Part shown: positions 1-5,878 of the stretch, piece after piece
How positions within the stretch are numbered: position 1 is the stretch's first letter
How the letters are laid out: every line of letters starts with the position of its first letter
DNA from: a virus
Reading direction: 5' to 3' (one strand)
Virus record (IMG/VR): IMGVR_UViG_3300035228_000644
Span: 1 to 62,018 of that record
Length of the DNA: 62,018 bases
The notes under the pieces: model-generated
What the model saw: only the letters and a program-made list of their open reading frames with translations
What the model was told of the DNA's origin: nothing
Database searches by the model: none
Translations under genes and position numbers: made by a program

Positions 1-94
1 AATCTTTATTGAGATACACTGCAGTACCACCGCCGACAATACCAGCAGTTCCTACAAATGATAGTACTGCTAAAACATTAATTACTTTTTGCAT
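1..94 (-). CDS. small membrane protein, N-terminal part (runs off the left edge)
   Basis: An ATG at 94-92 opens a frame with no stop before the window edge, giving 31 residues (MQKVINVLAV...). Residues 3-24 form one hydrophobic Gly-rich segment that could be a membrane anchor or uncleaved signal, followed by the polar start YLNKD. A good ribosome site (GGAG, 6 bases upstream) supports the start, and the stop of the preceding gene lies 11 bases away, so the two are probably cotranscribed. Function unknown. The ORF is real on start context and spacing; its length cannot be judged here. Confidence 0.7.
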   Translation of the reverse strand, partial: MQKVINVLAVLSFVGTAGIVGGGTAVYLNKD

Positions 95-105
95 TTTATT
101 CTCCG

Positions 106-522
106 TTACATTTTATATGAATCGTCAGTAGAAATTTTGATTGGTGCCTGCTCAATACGAATAGTCTGTGCAGGTGCAGTTTCTTTTGCTGCTTGAATCA
201 ATCTTTCCATATCTGCTTTACTGATGCCACCACCGCTGCTAGATTCTCCTGCTTTCTTTGCTGCCTGGACACCAAAAGTCGCAAGCACCCCAGTAAAGAC
301 ACTTGCGATAAAAGTCGGATCTAGTTTTTGCTCTGGGATTCCAAGAGCAGGGGGTAGTTTAATATAAGCGAGCGTGAGTATTCCGCCGCTCCAAACAAGG
401 ATACCAAGCCTAACAAAAGTAGACAGAATAGCAAGTTGTTCTTCCTTGTCATCTGCTGCCTCTTTAATTTTACCTAGAATACCTTTCTTTTTAGGTTCTT
501 CCTTTTTAACTTCTTCTGGCAT
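106..522 (-). CDS. hypothetical two-segment membrane protein downstream of regA
   Basis: 138 aa. A Lys/Glu-rich cytoplasmic-looking N-terminus (residues 1-30) precedes a hydrophobic segment at about 31-55 and a second at about 69-88, then a Gly/Ser-rich linker and a polar tail. Two membrane segments with charged ends resemble many phage holins and inner-membrane proteins, but nothing specific identifies a holin. It lies 24 bases after regA and 11 bases before the next small membrane gene, at the downstream end of the replication operon. No clear Shine-Dalgarno is visible before the ATG. I do not recognise a family; the call rests on length, position and compositional normality. Confidence 0.75.
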   Translation of the reverse strand: MPEEVKKEEPKKKGILGKIKEAADDKEEQLAILSTFVRLGILVWSGGILTLAYIKLPPALGIPEQKLDPTFIASVFTGVLATFGVQAAKKAGESSSGGGISKADMERLIQAAKETAPAQTIRIEQAPIKISTDDSYKM

Positions 523-546
523 TGATGAAAAGCAAGGTTCTTCTAT

Positions 547-975
547 TTAGGATTCAGGAACTTGTCTTTTCTTCCCAATATTATATTTCGATTCTAAAGT
601 CCATTCACCCTTTTCTTTATAGGCAATAACTTTAATCTGACTAAGAGGTGCTGCATCTGTTACAGAATTTTCCTTTACAATTTCCACCAAACCCCAATCA
701 GATAAGAGTTTGATAATACGGTTGCGTCTTTGAACATCATTCTCTGACAGGTTTGCTTTCTTACCATCTAAGGCAAACAACTCCTTGAAGTGAACAATAT
801 AATATTGACCTTTCTTATGAAGAATATGACAAGATTGAAATAATTTCTTCTCCTTACGAGAAGCAACACCAATACGAGTAAGAGTTTCACGCACCTTTAA
901 GAAATCATCTGGTTCCTTCAGATTGACCTCCACCATATCTTCCTTTGACCACTGAACTTCTTTAGGTTCATTCAT
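547..975 (-). CDS. regA: RegA translational repressor
   Basis: 142 aa. T4 RegA binds the start region of many early phage mRNAs and blocks their translation, shifting synthesis from replication proteins to late proteins. The sequence matches T4 RegA through its length: a PDDFLKVRETLTRIG segment, SCHILHKKGQYYIVHFKE, an acidic middle, DWGLVEIV and a C-terminal KYNIGKK. The start ATG overlaps the gp62 stop by ATGA, the same gene order (62 then regA) as T4. The product exceeds T4 RegA (about 122 aa), mostly at the N-terminus (MNEPKEVQWSKEDMVE) and in a loop before the last strands. Identification is secure; its target set in this phage is not visible. Confidence 0.95.
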   Translation of the reverse strand: MNEPKEVQWSKEDMVEVNLKEPDDFLKVRETLTRIGVASRKEKKLFQSCHILHKKGQYYIVHFKELFALDGKKANLSENDVQRRNRIIKLLSDWGLVEIVKENSVTDAAPLSQIKVIAYKEKGEWTLESKYNIGKKRQVPES

Positions 976-1376
976 CGTTTCTTACCACCTTTATTCAATT
1001 TGTCTTTAATAACCATAAGTTGGTTGTCGGTAAGAATCCTGAGTGCTTGCATTGCTTTCTCGGTTGAATAACCATAGAATTCTTTGACAAGTTCAATATC
1101 CGTCACCTTTTCTTTTTTACCCCAAGGAGAAAATCTCTTACGGGACCTGACGGTATTTATAAAGAAATCGTACTGCATTTTTTTATCCAGGTTTGGATAC
1201 TGATTCATTTCATTAGAAATCATCAAAGTATCCATATGATGGGATAAACATTTATTGATAATATATGGAGGATACTTTGCTTCCCAAGCAGGATCCCCAT
1301 CTTCCATCAGATTCTTTTTAGTAAGATTGATAGAATTTAAATAATCCTTAAGAGGATACCGTTCATCATACGACAT
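972..1376 (-). CDS. 62: clamp loader small subunit gp62
   Basis: 134 aa. In T4, one gp62 joins four gp44 ATPases to load the gp45 clamp onto primer-template DNA. The pattern YPLKDYLNSIN near the N-terminus, the central CLSHHMDT and NQYPNLDKKMQYDF, and the Lys-rich tail fit the cyanophage gp62 type, which is shorter than T4 gp62 (about 187 aa). It sits just upstream of regA with an ATGA overlap. Unlike T4, it does not directly follow gp44: a DNA adenine methylase gene lies between them and overlaps its start by 11 bases. Identification rests on sequence pattern and synteny. Confidence 0.88.
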   Translation of the reverse strand: MSYDERYPLKDYLNSINLTKKNLMEDGDPAWEAKYPPYIINKCLSHHMDTLMISNEMNQYPNLDKKMQYDFFINTVRSRKRFSPWGKKEKVTDIELVKEFYGYSTEKAMQALRILTDNQLMVIKDKLNKGGKKR

Positions 1377-2193
1377 AGTTAAGTAGTAGCAGTTCTTTAC
1401 GTTGTTGCTGGTCTTTCATATACTCACCAACTGATCGCATGGTATAAGTATGATCGTACTCATGTGGTTTCCAATCAATGAATCGAGACTTGATTAGATT
1501 GGAAGAGTTGTATGATACCATCTGGTCACAAGCATGTCTATCACATGCAAAGAAAAACTCATCATGATCAAACCCCTTATGCATCCCACCTTTCTTACCA
1601 TAGAGATTGGACTTAATCTCATAAGGTGGATCTAGATACACAAACGATTCCTTCTTATTAGTTAGAAGTTCTTCGTATGACAGATTAGTAATTCTCCAGT
1701 CTTGGATGAGTTCTCCATAGGCGGGGAGTTTATCAATCCCTCGCATACTAAAGTTTGAGTCTGACGCCTGTTTGCTGAAGGACGAGGACTCAGTGAGACC
1801 AGAGAAAGAGCACTTATTAACAATATAAAAACACACAGCAGCAGATAGGTTGGATGTTGAATCATCGTTTAGTTTCTCCTTAGCGTCTAGAAATAATTGT
1901 TTTGCTGATACTGGTTCTGGATGACTTTGCTTAAGTTGAACCAACTGATTACGAATCTCATCTGCATCGTACTGCAGTTCTTTCCAAAAATTATATAATG
2001 GTTCATACAAATCATTCACCCAGATATCCAGGTGAGGATACATCTGAGTGATATAGAGAGCAACAGAACCTCCACCAACGAAGGGTTCCCGAAACTCGGT
2101 GTAGTCTTTGAATGATGGAAAGAACTGTGCCATCTTTTTGGTGGCACGAGACTTACCACCAGGATAACGAAGAGGAGTCTTTAATGATGTCAT
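1366..2193 (-). CDS. dam: DNA N6-adenine methyltransferase (Dam/D12 class)
   Basis: 275 aa from the ATG at 2193, which overlaps the gp44 stop by ATGA; an upstream in-frame start at 2229 would add 12 residues inside gp44 and looks unlikely. Class D12 enzymes transfer a methyl group from S-adenosylmethionine to adenine N6. Visible motifs are RYPGGK at residues 9-14 with FREPFVGGGSV after it (cofactor site) and the catalytic DPPY at 188-191. GATC is the usual Dam target but specificity cannot be read here. The gene sits between the two clamp-loader subunit genes and overlaps both (4 bases with 44, 11 bases with 62). Its likely role is protecting phage DNA from restriction or marking replicated DNA. 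Confidence 0.92.
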   Translation of the reverse strand: MTSLKTPLRYPGGKSRATKKMAQFFPSFKDYTEFREPFVGGGSVALYITQMYPHLDIWVNDLYEPLYNFWKELQYDADEIRNQLVQLKQSHPEPVSAKQLFLDAKEKLNDDSTSNLSAAVCFYIVNKCSFSGLTESSSFSKQASDSNFSMRGIDKLPAYGELIQDWRITNLSYEELLTNKKESFVYLDPPYEIKSNLYGKKGGMHKGFDHDEFFFACDRHACDQMVSYNSSNLIKSRFIDWKPHEYDHTYTMRSVGEYMKDQQQRKELLLLNYVV

Positions 2194-3131
2194 TTGAATT
2201 GACACTCTAACATAATTTGAGTAAGACAAGCAAGAAGATTAATCTCCTGATCCACAGCAAATGCAGACTTGTATTGATACTCAGCAATGATTAGAACAGC
2301 AGCAGCAACACTAGGACCATCCATCACACCAGATAGATTGTCATAGAGTTTACGCATAATAGATGTTGGGTCAGCATCTAGATTTTGTGTCACCCACTTC
2401 TTAACATCATTAAACTTCTTGTTCTTTAATGCTGTCACAAGAGTATCTACATTAGCATCACCTAACGTCGCCAGAATGCCAGTGTCGATAACCCCCGTGC
2501 TTGCATATCGCTGCAGTTCGTTAATGGTTCTTCGGAAGTCTGGAAAGTATTTTTGGATGACTTCTGCAACAACTCTCGGAGCGAAGGTGACCTCCTCGCG
2601 CCTGAGGATATCCTGACACCTTGTAAAAAACGCACCAGCAAGTTCTTGCTTTGTCTGTCCACGAACGTTAAACTCTACGACTGTTGTTCTGCTATGTAGC
2701 GGTTCAATAATCTTGTTTTTGAAGTTACAAGTGAATATGAACCTACAGTTTTTTTGGAACTCTTCGATACTTGCACGAAGGAGTAATTGAACATCTGCGG
2801 TTGTATTGTCTGCCTCATCAATGATAAGAACTTTGTGACGAGCAGAAGCAGTGAGAGACACAGTAGCAGCAAAGTTCTTTGCCTGATTGCGTACAGTATC
2901 CAGGAATCTACCTTCATCCGATCCATTGATAACATAGTAGTCTGCTCCAAGTTCGTTACAAAGTGCCTTGGCGATGGTGGTCTTACCAACACCAGCAGTT
3001 CCAGATAAGAGGAGATTAGGGATCTCACCCTGGTCAATGAAACTCTGGAAGGTTTGCTTCACATTAGCAGGAAGAATGCATTCCTCAACAGTCTGAGGAC
3101 GATACTTCTCTACCCATAAAAAATCATTCAT
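2190..3131 (-). CDS. 44: clamp loader large subunit gp44 (AAA+ ATPase)
   Basis: 313 aa. It is the ATPase of the clamp loader that opens and places the gp45 ring. The N-terminus WVEKYRPQ is the classic RFC/DnaX opening. Walker A is GTAGVGKT at about residues 44-51, Walker B LIIDEAD near residue 105, followed by a sensor-1 FTCNF and an arginine-finger-region SRT. Length equals T4 gp44 (about 319 aa). The start ATG shares one base with the gp45 stop, and its own stop overlaps the methylase start by ATGA, so translation is probably coupled through the operon 45-44-dam-62-regA. Confidence 0.97.
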   Translation of the reverse strand: MNDFLWVEKYRPQTVEECILPANVKQTFQSFIDQGEIPNLLLSGTAGVGKTTIAKALCNELGADYYVINGSDEGRFLDTVRNQAKNFAATVSLTASARHKVLIIDEADNTTADVQLLLRASIEEFQKNCRFIFTCNFKNKIIEPLHSRTTVVEFNVRGQTKQELAGAFFTRCQDILRREEVTFAPRVVAEVIQKYFPDFRRTINELQRYASTGVIDTGILATLGDANVDTLVTALKNKKFNDVKKWVTQNLDADPTSIMRKLYDNLSGVMDGPSVAAAVLIIAEYQYKSAFAVDQEINLLACLTQIMLECQFK

Positions 3132-3790
3132 TAGTTGTTAGGTTCGAGAGCAATAAAGTATTTGATGCCATTGCCCTGGAATAGAGCAACATTATGCTTA
3201 CTAATAGTTACATGATAATCATCCAACAATAGTTTTAGATTCTCAACTTTAAAACAATAACAGAATTCATTATCAGTTTCACCAACTTCAACAGAGTAAC
3301 TGTTAGAAGTATCATTCTTTTTATCAGTCACACAAAGATTCATAGTTCCACCTGTTCCATACAAACATAGATCGGGTAGTTGATAAACTAGTGCTGCTTT
3401 TTTAAGTTGATCAAGTTGGAGTCGATTGAGTTGAAATGTTACATCAGAAGAAGGAATATTAATTTCCTTCTCAGGAGGTTGAGTGATAATATCAGGGTCG
3501 GCATAAAAGAAACGAGTCTTAGACTTACCACGCCTATCACTCACAGTAACATAATTACTCTGTGAGGTATCAAGTTTTGGTGTATCAAATAGATTCAAAC
3601 CACCAAGAAATACACCCAAGTCATAGATAGAAATTTGATTCTCAAATTGTTCTTCAACATCAGCAATAGCAAGAATGTTTTTGTTGATGCTGAGAGTAGA
3701 AACTTGATTGCCAGGTTTGATGACAATAGACTTGTTAATAGAACAGAAGTTCTTTAAGACTTCAATGGTGGATTTGGAAATTACTGTCAT
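3131..3790 (-). CDS. 45: sliding clamp gp45
   Basis: 219 aa, close to T4 gp45 (228 aa). The trimeric ring tethers the DNA polymerase and, in T4, also tracks DNA to activate late promoters with gp55 and gp33. The sequence has the two-domain clamp pattern: VLKNFCSINKSIVIKPG at the N-terminus, an inter-domain region around LNRLQLDQLKKAA, and a C-terminal KYFIALEP. The start overlaps the stop of the DUF3310 gene by ATGA. Because many genes in this window carry T4-type late promoters, this clamp probably has the same transcriptional role here (inference). Confidence 0.95.
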   Translation of the reverse strand: MTVISKSTIEVLKNFCSINKSIVIKPGNQVSTLSINKNILAIADVEEQFENQISIYDLGVFLGGLNLFDTPKLDTSQSNYVTVSDRRGKSKTRFFYADPDIITQPPEKEINIPSSDVTFQLNRLQLDQLKKAALVYQLPDLCLYGTGGTMNLCVTDKKNDTSNSYSVEVGETDNEFCYCFKVENLKLLLDDYHVTISKHNVALFQGNGIKYFIALEPNN

Positions 3791-4071
3791 TGAGGGTATA
3801 CTTCTTTAGGGGGTGCAGATTTGTCAGAGAAATGGAGGAGGAGCAATCCGTAGTGTAGGATCTTAATGATATCACGACGGGCAGTGCCTTTACGGTCATA
3901 GCGAGAAGCATACTTTAGAATGTTACTTCTACAGAATGCCTCAGCATCACCACAGGATTCAATCAGATCTAATGTTTGAATCTGATCGTTACCAGCAGAA
4001 TAGTGTTGTCCGTAGGTCCCTGTGATATAATCGCGCAACTCCTTGAGAAGCGCATCTTCATTGTATTTCAT
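3787..4071 (-). CDS. DUF3310 family protein
   Basis: 94 aa. It contains the DUF3310 pattern: Gln-His-Tyr near residue 22, then IQTLDLIESCGDAEAFCRSN, then KYASRYDRKGT and a closing ILHYGLLLL. DUF3310 proteins occur in many phages, have sometimes been described as nucleotide-kinase-like, and lack an agreed function. The gene is locked between cobS-like and gp45 by ATGA overlaps at both ends, so it is translated with the replication operon; a role linked to nucleotide supply or replication is plausible but inferred from context only. Confidence 0.85.
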   Translation of the reverse strand: MKYNEDALLKELRDYITGTYGQHYSAGNDQIQTLDLIESCGDAEAFCRSNILKYASRYDRKGTARRDIIKILHYGLLLLHFSDKSAPPKEVYPQ

Positions 4072-5147
4072 AATAAGATGTTTTCTTCATCCTCATTATA
4101 TTCCGAATCTTCTCCAGCGTCAACCTTAGTGTAGAGATCTAGGAAAGATTGTTTTGTATCGTCATCAAAACGATTCACACACTTAGTGATAGCGTCAAGA
4201 CGATCACCAAAAATATCATATGCCTGCACAATATGGACCAGACGACGTGTCGTGATTACTTCATCAACACCACCGTCAAAGAAGGTCTTACGAATCACAC
4301 CTGCCCACTTTACAAGATTCTCTGCAAAAACTGGATCACAACCAACATTCAACAGGATCTTAGTTTCTACAATAGCACTGGGATACTCCTGCTCAAAAGT
4401 TACAGGGAATCGTTCGAGGAATGCCTCATTGAGAATATTGGTTCCAACAAAGCGACCGTCATCGCTACCTTTACCTTTAGTATTTGCAGTTGCAATAACA
4501 TTGAATCCGTCCTTAGGAGTTACATACTTACCAATTTTTTTCAGAAACACACCCTTGCCTTCAAGGATGGATTGTAAACAGAGGATTTTATTTGAAGCAA
4601 GGTCAACTTCATCAAGTAGCAAGACTGCTCCTCTTTCAAGTGCCTCCACGACAGGTCCGTTATGCCAAACAGTTGACCCATTGTCAAGACGGAAACCACC
4701 AATAAGATCATCCTCATCAGTTTCAATAGTAATATTTACCCGAATCAACTCTCGTTTTGTTGCAGCACAAGTTTGCTCAACTGACATGGTTTTACCATTG
4801 CCAGAAAGACCTGTGATGAAGATAGGATAAAACTTACGGGACTGAATAATCTTGCGAACAGATGAAAAATTACCAAACTGGACATAGGAATCATCTTTTT
4901 CAGGAATATAGTTTACAGCAGATGTGACAGAGGGTGCTTCATATGCTCGCTCAATCTCTTGAGCAGTCAAGTTCCACTTACCTGTTCCTGATTTATAAGA
5001 CTTCAAACGCTTGCAAGCAGTAGCGTAGGACAGATTGAGTTGACTTGCTGCCTCGCGAATATTCTGACACCCGACTTCAACACCGAAATTATCGATGAGA
5101 TATTGAACCATTTGTTCAGTAGTAACAGGATTTGGAGCGAAGGGCAT
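4068..5147 (-). CDS. cobS: MoxR/CobS-type AAA+ ATPase with an N-terminal helix-turn-helix
   Basis: 359 aa. Residues about 10-55 look like a helix-turn-helix (IREAASQLNLSYATACKRLK). The AAA+ module follows: Walker A GLSGNGKT at 113-120, the CobS/MoxR signature DDLIGG and GFRLDNGSTVWHNGPV around 147-166, Walker B LLLDEVD at 176-182, sensor IATANTKG and an arginine-finger region. In bacteria CobS works with CobT in cobaltochelatase; MoxR relatives work with VWA proteins to remodel other targets. A CobT-like partner lies upstream (5875-7995) but under a separate promoter, beyond a terminator. I see no CobN or cobalamin enzyme, so the chelatase role is uncertain. SD AAGGAAC precedes the ATG. Confidence 0.9.
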   Translation of the reverse strand: MPFAPNPVTTEQMVQYLIDNFGVEVGCQNIREAASQLNLSYATACKRLKSYKSGTGKWNLTAQEIERAYEAPSVTSAVNYIPEKDDSYVQFGNFSSVRKIIQSRKFYPIFITGLSGNGKTMSVEQTCAATKRELIRVNITIETDEDDLIGGFRLDNGSTVWHNGPVVEALERGAVLLLDEVDLASNKILCLQSILEGKGVFLKKIGKYVTPKDGFNVIATANTKGKGSDDGRFVGTNILNEAFLERFPVTFEQEYPSAIVETKILLNVGCDPVFAENLVKWAGVIRKTFFDGGVDEVITTRRLVHIVQAYDIFGDRLDAITKCVNRFDDDTKQSFLDLYTKVDAGEDSEYNEDEENILL

Positions 5148-5162
5148 GAGTTCCTTTGTTGA

Positions 5163-5179
5163 CTATACAGATAGTATAG
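5163..5179. promoter_or_regulatory. inverted repeat over the cobS-like promoter
   Basis: CTATAC-N5-GTATAG, a perfect 6-base palindrome, covers the -10 and probable transcription start. It could be an operator, or simply reflect AT-rich -10-like sequence on both strands. Confidence 0.35.
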
Positions 5180-5181
5180 CA
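5166..5181 (-). promoter_or_regulatory. extended -10 promoter for the cobS-like/replication operon
   Basis: Minus-strand TGCTATACT (5181-5173) is an extended -10 element. It starts 26 bases before the cobS-like ATG and directly follows a terminator, as expected for a fresh transcription start. No -35 match is visible because the hairpin occupies that position. The same TGNTATAMT form precedes the CobT-like gene and gp55. Confidence 0.5.
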
Positions 5182-5205
5182 GAAAACCCCCCCGAACGGG
5201 AGGGT
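5182..5205 (-). terminator. rho-independent terminator
   Basis: On the minus strand ACCCTCCC-GTTC-GGGGGGGT forms an 8-bp stem (one G-U pair, loop 5194-5197) followed by TTTTCT. It ends the transcript carrying the 170-aa gene and separates it from the cobS-like operon. Confidence 0.85.
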
Positions 5206-5225
5206 CTTGGACAGTTATTTAGTTG

Positions 5226-5738
5226 TCACACCCACTCAGGTTTGTGATTTGGAATACGCAGATAGTTAGATGACACCCATGGTTTAGATGCAATGTACAT
5301 CTTGTAAGCAGTGAAGATGTCAATGCTGGTGTCATACTTATATTCGTCAGGTCCTGCAAAGACAAAAGGAGTATGATCACTCAACTTTGCAGAAGGAATG
5401 ATCTCGTCAGCAGCAAGGAGAGTCCTATAACAGGTATGGTTTTTCCCATACCGAGTATAATACTCGTCACATAATGCAACGCCATGCTCAAGCAACCATC
5501 GAGAGTTTGCTACAGTCTCATTTGCCCACTTGGTGCAAGGGTGATTACGAAACGCTCCCTTGTCCGTAGCATAGGGTGTTCCATCTTTCTTAGGCAGTGT
5601 GCCATAACCATGCCCCCACTTGTCTGAGGCGACTATAGCAAGCATCTGGCAGGTCTCTAGAGGCATCTTAACGATGTGCTTGTCAGGCAGAACTTCTGCT
5701 GACTTCCATGGAGACTCGTCAGTGACGAAGATGTTCAT
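5226..5738 (-). CDS. conserved phage protein of unknown function (DKHxxKMxLET motif)
   Basis: 170 aa. The N-terminus carries a recognisable phage-wide pattern: NIFVTDESP, then LPDKHIVKMPLETCQML, then HPCTKWANET, then RYGK with a Cys/His-rich neighbourhood. I know this pattern from hypothetical proteins of many tailed phages and some bacteria but cannot assign an enzyme. Conserved Asp, Lys-His, Glu and His-Pro-Cys residues suggest an active or metal site. Its ATG overlaps the stop of a 47-aa gene by ATGA, so it is the last member of the CobT-like transcript and ends 20 bases before a terminator. Confidence 0.82.
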   Translation of the reverse strand: MNIFVTDESPWKSAEVLPDKHIVKMPLETCQMLAIVASDKWGHGYGTLPKKDGTPYATDKGAFRNHPCTKWANETVANSRWLLEHGVALCDEYYTRYGKNHTCYRTLLAADEIIPSAKLSDHTPFVFAGPDEYKYDTSIDIFTAYKMYIASKPWVSSNYLRIPNHKPEWV

Positions 5739-5878
5739 TCAAATACTGCCGTTACTCCCATGATAGTTGCTCCAGGGTTTCGTGCCAAGGCAACCTTCTT
5801 AGCATCGTCATAGTCTGTAGCAATAACAATTTCGTCAAAAACTGTTCCTGCCTTGAATAGTTGTACTTTACACTTCAT
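5735..5878 (-). CDS. 47-aa conserved-looking small protein coupled to the CobT-like gene
   Basis: A short frame, MKCKVQLFKAGTVF...MGVTAVFE, linked at both ends by ATGA overlaps: its ATG (5878-5876) overlaps the CobT-like stop, and its TGA (5737-5735) overlaps the next ATG. The sequence is soluble, with a beta-strand-like start and an Asp-rich helix (ATDYDDAKKVALARNP), resembling small phage proteins that modify strand or RNA binding, but no family is recognised. Double translational coupling is the main evidence that it is real. Confidence 0.75.
   Translation of the reverse strand: MKCKVQLFKAGTVFDEIVIATDYDDAKKVALARNPGATIMGVTAVFE

Noticed and set aside
106-522. Holin assignment for the 138-aa two-segment membrane protein
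   Set aside because: Two hydrophobic segments are not enough; no lysin gene lies nearby.
4186-4830. 214-aa plus-strand open frame inside the CobS-like gene
   Set aside because: It is fully antisense to a strong gene with Walker motifs, has no ribosome site, and its composition mirrors the complementary codons.
4068-5147. Cobalamin biosynthesis as the firm function of cobS/cobT
   Set aside because: No CobN or other cobalamin gene is in the window, and MoxR-VWA pairs have several other roles; kept only as one hypothesis.
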